NCBI GenBank assembly: GCA_903907925.1 | Contig: CAIVQB010000133.1 | Location: 1 to 64,000 of the forward strand | Origin: an uncultured Verrucomicrobiota bacterium | Lineage (GTDB): Bacteria > Verrucomicrobiota > Verrucomicrobiia > Limisphaerales > UBA9464 | Reading direction: 5' to 3' | DNA length: 64,000 bases | In this document: one piece after another, positions 50,089-59,300 of the stretch | Position numbering within the stretch: the stretch's first letter is position 1 | Layout: every line of letters begins with the position of its first letter | Made by a program: the position numbers and the translations under genes | Notes under the pieces: model-generated | Databases searched by the model: none | What the model was told of the DNA's origin: nothing | The model's input: only the letters and a program-made list of their open reading frames with translations

Positions 50089-51717
50089 TCAATGACTGAG
50101 CCCGCGATCTTCCTCGGGCAGCGGCTGGCCGCGCGTCTCGGGCGCGAAGGGCAGGGCCAACAAGCCGATGCCAAAGACGGAACACATGGTGATCGCGGCG
50201 TAGCGGAACGGTTCCGCCTTTTCCCGGTAAACGACCGCGGTAAGAAGTCCGAGTGTCGCAGGTCCTGAAGCCGCCACGAACCGGCCCACGTTATAGCAAA
50301 AGCTGGTTCCCGTGCTGCGCAAACGGGTGGGGAACAACTCCGGAAAGTAGATCGCGTACCCGCCGAACAACGCCAGTTGGCAAAAGCCCATCAGCGGAAT
50401 CAGGTAGAAGATTTGGGAGAATTCGCGCAGCAGACCGAACACCGCCGCCGTGCTGCACGCGGCCGCGATCAATGCGCCGGCGAATGCAGGACGCCGTCCG
50501 ATCCGCTCGGCGACCAGGCCGAAGGTGTAGATCCCAAAGAACGACCCGAGATTCTGCATCATCGAGGTGATGCCCACCCAGACCGTGACTTTTCCGGCGA
50601 CCAATTCCGGCTTCATGTCGGTGAATCCCAGCCAGGCGGCGACGGTGTGTTGGAACCCGGGCTCGACCACCATCGGGTGGATTACGAATTCCTTGAGCTT
50701 GCCGGTGACCACCGGTCGGATGAGATCGAAACTGAAGAACCCGATGCCCCACACGCCGATCACGCCGGAGAGCGCGAGGAGCAGACCCACCACGGCGTTG
50801 CGGCGATAGGTGGTGTCGCCGCCGCCGCCGAAGACCACCCGCAATCCTGCCGCGAGTGCTGCCACCGAGAACCCAAAGACGATGGGGCGCTTGGGCCAGT
50901 CGGCGGGTCCAAGAAAGGCGATGAGAATGCCGGTGAGCAGCAGGACGGCCGCGACCGTCGCCGGAGTCCGCCACCGCGGATTCCCGAACAGTTCGCCGTA
51001 GTCGCCCATTCGCTTGCGCAATTCCGGATCGCGCCGGGCCGCCTGCCAGCGCTCGGGTTCCTTCAAACCGCGCCGTACGAACACCACCAGGATCGCCGGC
51101 ACGGCTCCAACCACGAACATCCAGCGCCAGGCCGCCCAACCCGCGAGTTTTCCGCCCACACCAGATTGCTCCAATTGACCGAGGGTGATGCTGGTGAAGG
51201 CAGCGGCGATGTTGCCGACCGTCGACAACGCCTGCAGAAGGCTCAACGCATAGGTGCGGGCCGCCCCGGGCATGACCTCCGCCACCAGCGCCACGCCGAC
51301 GGCGAATTCGCCGCCGACGCCGAGGCCGGTCAGGAAGCGGTACAGGGCGAAATCCCAGAATTCGCGGGCGAAGGCGCTCAGGCCGGTGCAGCCCGAATAC
51401 ATGAGAATGGTGACGAGCATGGTCTTGGCCCGTCCCCAGCGATCGCCCAGAACGCCGAAAATCAGACCGCCGGAAGCCCAACCGAGAAGGAAGATCGCCG
51501 TGGCATAGGGGCCATATTCGCCAATCTCCGCCGGGGTTGGCGGCCGTTTCAAGGTGACCGTCAGCAATTCCTTCATGGCTGGCTGCCGCGCCAGGTTGAA
51601 GAGTTGCTGGTCCATGCAATCGAGCAGCCAGCCCAACGAGGCGACGACCAGGACGAACCATTGGTAGCGGTTGAGCAGCCGCCACCAGGCGAAGCCGGAT
51701 TCTCGCGGGGGATTCAT
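50089..51717 (-). CDS. MFS transporter, sugar-porter-like, with extra segments
   Basis: The 542-residue protein starts at ATG 51717. MFS signs are WLLDCMDQQLFNLARQPAM in the first helix, GGLIFGVLGDRWGRAKTMLV in loop 2-3, TGLGVGGEFAVGVALVAEV in helix 5 and LAERIGRRPAFAGAL in the second half. Its middle has two or three extra hydrophobic segments (FGFSVAALAAGLRVVFG, AVVGLLLALSGVIGVWGIGF) and a soluble loop of about 50 residues (LIRPVVTGKLKEFVIHPM to KPELVAGKVTVWVG). This is unlike a plain 12-helix carrier and recalls the insert in the MFS at 24663. The substrate is unknown. It converges on the PQQ-like gene. Confidence 0.86.
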   Translation of the reverse strand: MNPPRESGFAWWRLLNRYQWFVLVVASLGWLLDCMDQQLFNLARQPAMKELLTVTLKRPPTPAEIGEYGPYATAIFLLGWASGGLIFGVLGDRWGRAKTMLVTILMYSGCTGLSAFAREFWDFALYRFLTGLGVGGEFAVGVALVAEVMPGAARTYALSLLQALSTVGNIAAAFTSITLGQLEQSGVGGKLAGWAAWRWMFVVGAVPAILVVFVRRGLKEPERWQAARRDPELRKRMGDYGELFGNPRWRTPATVAAVLLLTGILIAFLGPADWPKRPIVFGFSVAALAAGLRVVFGGGGDTTYRRNAVVGLLLALSGVIGVWGIGFFSFDLIRPVVTGKLKEFVIHPMVVEPGFQHTVAAWLGFTDMKPELVAGKVTVWVGITSMMQNLGSFFGIYTFGLVAERIGRRPAFAGALIAAACSTAAVFGLLREFSQIFYLIPLMGFCQLALFGGYAIYFPELFPTRLRSTGTSFCYNVGRFVAASGPATLGLLTAVVYREKAEPFRYAAITMCSVFGIGLLALPFAPETRGQPLPEEDRGLSH

Positions 51718-51853
51718 GAGTGGATGGACCGCGAAACGGTGCCGGGCGGCGGACGCCGGCGGAAGGCTCAAATTCAGGAAATGCAGTTCACCGCCGTTTC
51801 CGCCGTGCTCGTTGTGGCTTGGGTTTGCCGGCGGGATGGGTATCGTTTTCCCA

Positions 51854-52465
51854 ATGTCTGAGCCGAAGGAAGAATCGCCGCTGGACCGCCTGTGGAAGGA
51901 GTACGGAGTCGCATTTCGCGATGTGGATGATCTAACCCTGGCCCGCTGGTGCGCCCAGACGCTGGGCCAGCTTCACGGGCGCGCCTGGCGATTGTCGCAT
52001 CCGCTCGTCGGTGCCTACCGGCTCGCGGCCCAACTCGCCCACGAGCGACAGGTGTGGCTGAAGCGCCTGGTCAACATTCCCGCCGGCTACACCGCCGCGG
52101 CCTGTTGTCGCGCGCCGCTCCTGCCGCTGTTCACCCGCGACGTGACGGAGAGTGGGCTCATCTGTCAGCACTGCGGCGAAACCTCGGTGCCGTTCGAAGA
52201 ATTACCCACCGATGTTCGCGACCGGCTCAGCCGTTGGGCGGACCAGTACCGGCCGGTTCACGAGGTGGCGCACTGGGATGACAAGCGCCGGAAAAAGACG
52301 CGTGACTACGACGCGGCGTTTGAGGATGCCGCGCAGCAGGTGGAACGCCTGCTTGCCGACGCCGCGCACGACTGCGTTCCGCTCCTGCTCGAACACTATC
52401 CCGCCGTCATCTGGGAGGATCAGGACGAATGCCTGGAAGTCCGTCCCGAGGACATCGTCCTCTGA
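51854..52465 (+). CDS. Hypothetical protein with zinc-ribbon-like cysteines
   Basis: The 203-residue protein begins MSEPKEESPLDRLWKEYGVA. The middle contains two cysteine pairs, ACCRAPLLPLF and LICQHCGETS, spaced as in a zinc ribbon. The rest is rich in Trp, His and Arg (WADQYRPVHEVAHWDDKRRK), and the C-terminus is acidic (WEDQDECLEVRPEDIVL). I do not recognise the family. ATG 51854 is the best start, since upstream in-frame codons extend across the divergent MFS promoter. It is followed 29 bases later by the AsmA-like gene, a probable operon partner. Confidence 0.65.
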   Translation: MSEPKEESPLDRLWKEYGVAFRDVDDLTLARWCAQTLGQLHGRAWRLSHPLVGAYRLAAQLAHERQVWLKRLVNIPAGYTAAACCRAPLLPLFTRDVTESGLICQHCGETSVPFEELPTDVRDRLSRWADQYRPVHEVAHWDDKRRKKTRDYDAAFEDAAQQVERLLADAAHDCVPLLLEHYPAVIWEDQDECLEVRPEDIVL

Positions 52466-52494
52466 AGCCGGGCTCCAACCCCGCCCGGAAGGTC

Positions 52495-53157
52495 ATGCGT
52501 CGATTCCTCCGGTATTCCGCGGTGGCGCTGGCCCTGCTCCTGTTGGTGCTGGTGGGCGTCGCGCTTTCTCTGGATTGGTGGGTGAAGACGGCGCTGGTGG
52601 CTGTCATTCGGCATCGCACCGGCTGGGAAACATCAATTGAACGGGTGGATGTTGGGATCCGGGATGCCTCGTTTCGGATCCAGAATCTGGTGATCGAGAA
52701 TCCCCCGGCGTATGGCGGCGGCCGGTTTCTCCACCTGCCTGAATTGTATGTGGCCTACGACCGCGCCGCCGCCGCGACCAACGCCCTGCATTTGTTGGAA
52801 GTGCGATTCGATCTGGCCGAGGTGAACGTCGTGGTCGACGCGCGGGGTCGCACCAACATCACCGAGCTTCAGGCGGCGGTGGCCGGACTCGATTCACCGG
52901 CGCAACGCGAGCGCGTGGCCTCCACGCGGTTCACCGGAATCGATACGCTGGTCGTGACTCTGGGAACCGTGGCCTTTAAGGATCTCCGTCCACCCGGATC
53001 GTCGAAGGTCTTCGTCGCGGGTCTCCGCGGGGAAACGCTGCACAACGTCCATCAATGGGTCGACCTGCTCCCGATCGGCTTCAAGACCTTCATGAACGGC
53101 CGCACCACGACCGGCCCGCTTCCGCCGCCGAAGACCCAGACGAAGGCCAAACCGTGA
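52495..53157 (+). CDS. AsmA-like N-terminal domain protein
   Basis: The 220-residue protein has one membrane helix near its N-terminus (SAVALALLLLVLVGVALSL) and then a periplasmic part. TGWETSIERVDVGIRDASFR, LHLPELYVAYDRAAAATNAL and LLEVRFDLAEVNVVVDARG are strands typical of the AsmA/DUF748 start. AsmA-like proteins form lipid-transfer grooves between membranes, but this one ends after about 220 residues, with only a short Thr/Pro/Lys tail. It is thus a stub of the family, perhaps a docking module. The ribosome-binding site GGAAGG precedes ATG 52495. Confidence 0.72.
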   Translation: MRRFLRYSAVALALLLLVLVGVALSLDWWVKTALVAVIRHRTGWETSIERVDVGIRDASFRIQNLVIENPPAYGGGRFLHLPELYVAYDRAAAATNALHLLEVRFDLAEVNVVVDARGRTNITELQAAVAGLDSPAQRERVASTRFTGIDTLVVTLGTVAFKDLRPPGSSKVFVAGLRGETLHNVHQWVDLLPIGFKTFMNGRTTTGPLPPPKTQTKAKP

Positions 53158-53507
53158 GACGGAACACTTCAGAAGAGGGCACTGATTTCACGAATTTACA
53201 TGGATTGATCCAGGATGAACGGAAGGAATTGGATCCATTTGGTTCTTCTGAAATCCGTGCGAATCCGTGAAATCGGTATCCTGTTTTTGGTGGAACGATT
53301 CTGGTAATGAGTCGATGGGACGTGCCCCCTGAACCGCGTGAACGCGGAACTCCGGCCCGGTAGGACGAATCTCCTGATGAGCCGGGTGAACGGACGGATT
53401 CAACGCCCCCTATGGCCTTCCACGTCGTACCACGCTCCCGGTTTCGGCGGGAGCCTCACCCTACCGTGGAGCGCGTCCTTCCACGCGGTCGCACCGCCAC
53501 AACTAGG
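53158..53507. repeat. Convergent gap with inverted R1 pair and R2 hairpin
   Basis: This 350-base gap between convergent genes holds four elements. An inverse R1 copy is at 53179-53197, a forward R1 variant at 53251-53280, and between and around them the arms TTCAGAAGA (53168-53176) and TCTTCTGAA (53244-53252). Repeat R2 is at 53426-53465 and includes a perfect hairpin GCTCCCG/CGGGAGC with loop GTTTCGG at 53434-53454. I see no gene. Confidence 0.6.
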
Positions 53508-54332
53508 TTATCGCCGGAACCCCGCACTCACCGCCTGGATCAGCGTTGTTTCCCGCTCGTGAATGGCAATGTAGTTCGGTCCGGGGAGATCTTCCCAGCG
53601 CAGGCTGTAGTCGAAGAACTCGACATAGCGCGAGAAGAGCTTGCCGACCTTGTAGCCGCGCTCCGCCAGGAATTGGTGGTGCGCCCGGAGGCTGGTGCCG
53701 AAGCCGGTGTATTCGAATTGGAGAGCGCGGACCGCGCCGCGTCGGAGGGTCGCTTCAAACCCGTTCAACACTTCGAAATCGCTGCCCTCGGCGTCGATCT
53801 TGAGAAAATCGATGCGATCGATTCCGTGTTCGCGAACGTAGTCATCCCCGGTGCGAACCTCGACCGACAGGGGCTCAAAATCACCGGCGGTCCCGATGAT
53901 CGGCTGCCGGAGGGTGCTGAGTTCGTCGAAGGTGGCACCGTAGTAATTGAGGGTGCGCTGGCCGGCGGTGTCGGACAGCCCAAAGGTGTTGATGTGAACC
54001 CGGGCGACACCGCGGTGCAGGTCGATGGCGTGTTGGGCCGTGGGTGGCGCGATTTCAAACAGATGGAATTCCGCGGTGGGAAAGACCGGAAGGGCGTCGC
54101 GGGTCCAATGGCCGTGATTGGCACCGACGTCGAAGATCACCTCCCACGGGCCGCCGGCGCCGGCGAGGCAGCGCAGAAGGCGCAGTTCCCCGCCGGAAGC
54201 GCCGTAGCTGGGGCGTTCGTGGGCCTCGTGGAATTCGCGGGCGAGGGAGGCGACGGTCCGCACCACGGGATTCCGGCGATGATTCTGGATCCACTGACGG
54301 AGAATGGCGCGAAGTGGCGGCAAGGAAGCCAT
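53508..54332 (-). CDS. FkbM family methyltransferase
   Basis: The 274-residue protein starts at ATG 54332 (MASLPPLRAILRQWIQNHRR). It has the SAM site VIFDVGANHGHWTRDAL, then FHLFEIAPPTAQHAIDLH and the FkbM-family motif IDFLKIDAEGSDFEVLNGFE with VRALQFEYTGFGTSLRAHH. FkbM methyltransferases add O-methyl groups to sugars or polyketides, often in surface polysaccharide pathways. No glycan genes flank it. A much longer frame runs upstream to 54791, antisense to the STAS gene, but only the 54332 start gives a family-sized protein. Confidence 0.87.
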   Translation of the reverse strand: MASLPPLRAILRQWIQNHRRNPVVRTVASLAREFHEAHERPSYGASGGELRLLRCLAGAGGPWEVIFDVGANHGHWTRDALPVFPTAEFHLFEIAPPTAQHAIDLHRGVARVHINTFGLSDTAGQRTLNYYGATFDELSTLRQPIIGTAGDFEPLSVEVRTGDDYVREHGIDRIDFLKIDAEGSDFEVLNGFEATLRRGAVRALQFEYTGFGTSLRAHHQFLAERGYKVGKLFSRYVEFFDYSLRWEDLPGPNYIAIHERETTLIQAVSAGFRR

Positions 54333-54533
54333 CGAATGGCGGCAACGCTTCCACAGGCCGGAAGTTCCCGCAACGTTTTCGCCCCGAATGCCGGGGAAGA
54401 AGCCGCCACCCGGGATTCCTGGTTCCAGAGTTTTGAGTGTTTTCGCCGCTCTGATCGGGCGATCGGCCTCGAAGATTCTTGTTTTTCCGGGCCTTCCGGC
54501 TAATGGGTTGCGGCAACACTTCTGTATCCCAAC

Positions 54534-54839
54534 ATGAGCCTTTCCCAAATCACCCGCGGAGATGAATCTGAGTTTTTCGTGAAGGGCCGCGTGGACGGTC
54601 CGGTGGCCAATCAGTTGGAGGTCGAGGTGCTCGCGGCCATTCGGACCCCGGTCCGCCGCATCTACATCAATCTGGCCGAGGCCAATTTCCTGTGTTCGGC
54701 CGGCATCCGCGTCCTGCTGCAGTATCATCGCAAGATGAAAGCCGAAGGACGGGAACTGCTGGTGTCGCGGACCTCCCCGGAGATCGATCAAATCCTCGAA
54801 CTCACCGGATTCCGGGACACCCTGGTCGAAAAGATCTGA
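54534..54839 (+). CDS. STAS-domain anti-sigma factor antagonist
   Basis: The 101-residue protein is a stand-alone STAS domain, with VDGPVANQLEVEVLAAIR, IYINLAEANFLCSAGIRVLL and LELTGFRDTLVEKI. In RsbV/SpoIIAA proteins the Ser of DSxG is phosphorylated by the partner kinase; here the motif is Cys-Ser-Ala-Gly with Ser55 in that position. Dephosphorylation by a PP2C phosphatase normally frees the antagonist, but no such gene is nearby. It precedes the HATPase kinase gene by 15 bases. ATG 54534 is the natural start. Confidence 0.9.
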   Translation: MSLSQITRGDESEFFVKGRVDGPVANQLEVEVLAAIRTPVRRIYINLAEANFLCSAGIRVLLQYHRKMKAEGRELLVSRTSPEIDQILELTGFRDTLVEKI

Positions 54840-54854
54840 ACGAGGTGACCGACG

Positions 54855-55247
54855 GTGGAATTCACTCTTCCCAACGACGCGCAGTTGCCGCCGGCCTCAG
54901 CCGAACGCCTGGCTGAGTTTGGTCGGGATCATGCGTTGGATCCCCGGGTGATGTTCGCCCTCGACCACGCGTTGAACGAGCACCTTCAGAATGTCGTCGA
55001 CCATTCGACGGCGCGGACGGCGTTCCTCGAGTTGCAGGTCCGCGACGGGGCGGTGCATGTGACAGTGACCGACGATGGCGACACCTTCGATCCGCTGGCG
55101 GCTCCCCCGGCAGATGTCGCGGCGGATCCTGACAGCCGGCCAGTGGGGGGACTCGGGGTCCACATGATGCGCAAGTTGACCGACCAGCTTCTCTATCGCC
55201 GGACCGCGGCGGGCAATCAGTTGCGGATGGTGAAAAAATTGGGGTGA
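54855..55247 (+). CDS. RsbW-like serine kinase/anti-sigma factor
   Basis: The 130-residue GHKL ATPase has the N-box in FALDHALNEHLQNVVDHS, the G1 box VTDDGDTFDPLA, and the G2 region GGLGVHMMRKLTDQL. This is the RsbW/SpoIIAB/HtpG-like fold of single-domain kinases that phosphorylate STAS antagonists and hold sigma factors. The start is GTG 54855. Together with the STAS gene it forms a two-gene partner-switching pair. No sigma factor of the SigB/SigF type is next to it, so the output could be a different protein. It converges on metF. Confidence 0.9.
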   Translation: MEFTLPNDAQLPPASAERLAEFGRDHALDPRVMFALDHALNEHLQNVVDHSTARTAFLELQVRDGAVHVTVTDDGDTFDPLAAPPADVAADPDSRPVGGLGVHMMRKLTDQLLYRRTAAGNQLRMVKKLG

Positions 55248-55295
55248 TCCCGGTGATCCCTCGCCGGACGCCGTGGCTCCGAGCGGAAGCCCGAC

Positions 55296-56195
55296 CTACG
55301 CCAGCCCGAGATGACGGACCACCGCCACGGTGGAATGCGCCCGGTTCAGCGTGTAGAAATGGATTCCCGGGACACCCTCGCGGATCAGTTCCTCGCACTG
55401 GCGGGCACAGTACTCGATTCCGAACTGGGTCACCGCGGCATCGTCGTCGCCGAGTTCATCCAGTCGAGCGACGAACGGTGCCGGCAGTGCGGCACCGCAG
55501 AGGGCGGTGAATTTCTTGGTCTGTCCGCGGGCAAGGACGGGCAGCAGTCCGGGGATCAGCGGCACGTCGACCCCGAGTTTGCCGACGAGAAAATCACGCA
55601 TGCGGAGAAAATCCGCGGTGTCGAAAAAGAGCTGGGTCACCACGAAGTCAGCACCCGCCCGGATTTTGTCCGCGAGATGGCCCCAGTCGACTTCGCGTCC
55701 GCCCTTTTGCGCGATGTGACCTTCGGGGAACCCCGCCGTACCAATGTTGAAACCGCCCAGCGCGCGCAGGTGAGCCACCAACTCCGCCGAGTACCGGAAT
55801 CCACCCTCGGTGGCGGTCCACTCGCTGGCGCCAACCGGAGGATCGCCGCGCAGGGCGAGAATGTTGCGAACTCCGCGTTTCCGGGCGTCAGCAATCACCG
55901 AATCCAGCTCCGCCCGCGTGGCGTTCACGCAGGTGAGATGCATCATCGTGGTCAGATCGAACTCGTTCTGGATCCGCTCGACGATGCTCAAGGTCTTGTC
56001 CCGGGTCGTCCCGCCGGCACCGTAGGTCACCGAACAATAGGCCGGCCGAATGGCCATCAGGGCGGGCAGCGTCTTCTCGAACAGGTTGCGGTCGCCCTCG
56101 TCGGTCTTGGGCGGAAAGAATTCGATGGAAATGGCGGGTTTCCCCTTCGCCCGGGCGGCCACATGAAGATCGTGGATCAACGAAATCACTCGCAT
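55296..56195 (-). CDS. metF: 5,10-methylenetetrahydrofolate reductase
   Basis: MetF reduces methylene-THF to methyl-THF with FAD and NADH, supplying methyl groups for methionine. The 299-residue protein has ISIEFFPPKTDEGDRNLFEK, CSVTYGAGGTTRDKTLSIVE, MMHLTCVNATRAELDSVIA, NILALRGDPPVGAS and FVVTQLFFDTADFLRMRDFL, the flavin and folate sites of the TIM barrel. ATG 56195 is used; an ATG at 56270 is in frame and would add 25 residues. The 5' flank holds an inverted repeat GAAATCAA/TTGATTTC (56229-56236 and 56251-56258). Confidence 0.95.
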   Translation of the reverse strand: MRVISLIHDLHVAARAKGKPAISIEFFPPKTDEGDRNLFEKTLPALMAIRPAYCSVTYGAGGTTRDKTLSIVERIQNEFDLTTMMHLTCVNATRAELDSVIADARKRGVRNILALRGDPPVGASEWTATEGGFRYSAELVAHLRALGGFNIGTAGFPEGHIAQKGGREVDWGHLADKIRAGADFVVTQLFFDTADFLRMRDFLVGKLGVDVPLIPGLLPVLARGQTKKFTALCGAALPAPFVARLDELGDDDAAVTQFGIEYCARQCEELIREGVPGIHFYTLNRAHSTVAVVRHLGLA

Positions 56196-56357
56196 ACTCT
56201 GATGAGGTCTCGGTAGGTTTTCAAGATAGAAATCAACATATCCGGATGGATTGATTTCAAATTGAACCATCGAACGACCCGAAGGGAAGGGATCCGTTGA
56301 ATCTCAAGGGGCGGCTTGCGTCAGTGGCCGGGTCGCAAATAACGTCTGCTGATTCCT

Positions 56358-59300
56358 ATGCGTTCGAACGCCCTTGTTCAGATCCGTCGTCTTGCCGCCG
56401 CCGCCGTCGCGTCGGCCCTGCTCGTCCCGGCCTCCGCCCAACATCAATTGTCGTCGACCGGCTACCCGGCCAAGATCGCCGGAGCTTCCGATGAAGCCGA
56501 GAAGGCCATCAAACGGTTCCAGTTGCCACCAGGATTCAAGTGCGAGGTCTGGGCGGCCGAACCGGATCTGGCCCAGCCGGTTGCCTTCTACATGGACGAC
56601 ACCGGCAAGGTCTACGTCTGCGAAACCTTCCGCCATAGCCAGGGCGTCGATGACATCCGTGGGCATCCGGACTGGCTCGATGAGGAACTCGCCTCCAAGA
56701 CCGTCGAGGACCGCGTCGCCCTCCTGAAACGCCATTTCAACAACGACCTGCGGTCCTACACCGCCCACACGGAGCGGGTTCGTTTGCTCACCGACACTCA
56801 CGGTCTGGGGCGCGCCGATCACTCAACGGTGTTTGCCGAGGGCTTCACCAACATCCTCGACGGCATCGCCGCCGGCGTCATCGCCCGGGGCAATGATGTC
56901 TATCTCGCCAACATTCCGAACGTCTGGCTGTTGCGGGACACCGACGGCGACGGTATCGCGGATCAGCGCAAGAGCCTCAGCTACGGCTATGGCGTTCGCG
57001 GCGGATTCCTCGGCCATGACCTGCACGGATTTGCCTGGGGTCCGGACGGCAAGCTCTACTACAGCATCGGTGATCGTGCGGGCAACATCCTGGTCAATGG
57101 CCGCTATGTCGGATTCCCGGATGGCGGCTCGGTGTTTCGTTGTAACGCCGACGGATCCGAACTTGAACAGTTCACCTACGGCCTCCGCAATCCGCAGGAG
57201 CTGGTCTTTGATGATTTCGGCAACCTGTTCACTGGAGACAACAATTCCGACGGTGGAGATCAGGCGCGCTGGACCTACCTGGTGGAAGGCGCCGACAACG
57301 GATGGCGCATCGGGTATCAATTCCTGGAGAACCGGAATTCCTACACGCCACGGGGTCCGTGGAACGCCGAGAAAATGTGGTATCCGCAGAACCCGGATCA
57401 GCCCGCCTACATCGTCCCGCCGATCAAGAACATCGCCGCCGGTCCGAGCGGCGTGAGCTACTATCCCGGTACTGGTGCGACCCCGGAATGGCGCGGCATG
57501 TTCACCTTGGTGGATTTTCGCGGCAGCAGCAGCGGTTCGGGAATCCATCGCTTCAAGCTGAAACCCCACGGGGCCAATTTTGAACTGGTCGAGGCCGACA
57601 AGATGATCTGGTCCATCCTCGCCACCGATGGCGACTGGGGGCCGGACGGTGCCTATTACGTTCTCGATTGGGTGGAAGGCTGGAACCAGAACGGCAAGGG
57701 CCGGATTTACAAGATGACGCACGAGCAGGGAATTCGCGCACCCATCGTGGCGGAAACCAAGAAACTCCTCGCGGCCGGGTTTGATCAGCGGTCGCCGAAG
57801 GAACTTCTTGGACTGCTGGCCCATCCGAATCAACGGGTCCGTCAGGGCGCTCAATTTGCCCTCGCTGCACGGGGTGAACCTTCTCTCACCGCACTTGTGA
57901 AGCTGGCCCGGAACCCCGGCGATCTCCACGCGCGGGTCCACGCCATCTGGGCGATCGGGCAGATCGAAGCGAAGGTCCGCAAGGTCGGCGTGGCCGCGCC
58001 CACGGAAAGTCTCGATGCCCTCGTCGCCTTGATGTCAGACGCCGAGATGGAGGTTCGGGCCAATGCCGCCCGTGTTCTTGGAGACGCCGTCTATCCGCGT
58101 GCTTACGAAGCCTTGGTACGAGCAGCCTCCGATTCTAACGCCCGGGTCCAATCCCTGGCGGTCATCGCCCTGTCCAAACTGGGTCGCTCCGAGGCCGTTC
58201 CCGCCGTCCTGGCGATGTTGAAATCGAACGCCGACGCGGATCCCACGCTGCGTCATGCCGGCGTCGTGGCCCTGGTGCGTTGTGCGTCGCCTGACCAGAT
58301 CATCGCCCTGGCGTCGAATCCGTCGGAATCCCTGCGCCTCGCGGCGGTCATCGCCCTGCGACGGTTGCAACGCTCTGAAATAGCGCTGTTCCTGCAGGAT
58401 TCATCGGCGCGAATTGTTGTGGAAGCCGCCAGGGCCATCAACGACGAGCCCATTTCCGGTGCGGTGCCCGATCTCGCCCTGTTGATCGACAAGGGCCCGT
58501 GGAATGACCTACCGAACTCCGGCGCGGATCTGGTGCGCCGGATCATCAACGCCAACTACCGCACCGGCACCCGGCAGTCCGCCGCCGCCCTTGCCCAATA
58601 TGCGGCCGCGGACCGACCGGAATGGGCGCGAATCGACGCACTCGCGGCACTCGGCGATTGGCCGGCCAATGGCGGACGCGATCGCATCACCGGCCTGTGG
58701 CGCCCGACCGCCTTTACCCGTGATGCCAAGATTCCGGGTGATGCTTTGAAGCCGGTGCTGGCGTCGATGGTCCGATCCGCGCCGAACAAGATCCGCGCTC
58801 GTGCCGCCCGGGCTGCTGGTTCCTTGGGCCTGATCGAGACCGCTCCGCTCCTCGCCGAACTGGCGGTGAACCAACAGGTCAGCGGTGACGCGCGATCGGA
58901 GGCATTGAAGGCCCTCGCCGCACTGCACGCGCCCCAACTCGCCGAGGTGTTGTCGAAGGCCGCCGATGATCCGGACGAAACGGTCCGCAAGACCGCCCTC
59001 AGTCTCAGCGCGCAGGTTTCTTCCAACCCGACGCCGATCGTGCCCCTGCCGGCCGCCGCAAACGCTTCCACCACCGCCGCCCCCGCGACCGCCCCCAATC
59101 CGTTGGCCCGGTTCATTTCCGTTCTCGCCAAAGGCTCCATTTCGGAACGCCAGAACGCGCTCACCACGGTTGCCGGCATCGAAGGCAAGGCCGCCGACGG
59201 TCTTCTCTCGCATTGGATGGTCGATCTTCAGGCCGGAAAAGTCGCACCCGAACTCCAGCTCGACGTGCTCGATGCGGCCGCCCGGCGTCCCGCTTTGAAA

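Noticed and set aside
50377..51861. A 494-codon plus-strand frame across the second MFS gene
   Set aside because: It is a shadow of the transporter with a composition (Glu/His/Arg/Asp) typical of antisense frames in GC-rich DNA.
53508..54791. A 427-residue version of the FkbM protein
   Set aside because: The first 153 codons are antisense to the STAS gene and have no family features; the ATG at 54332 gives a normal-sized methyltransferase.
56196..56357. SAM or SAH riboswitch in front of metF
   Set aside because: The leader lacks the conserved core and paired helices of the known classes; only a simple inverted repeat is visible.
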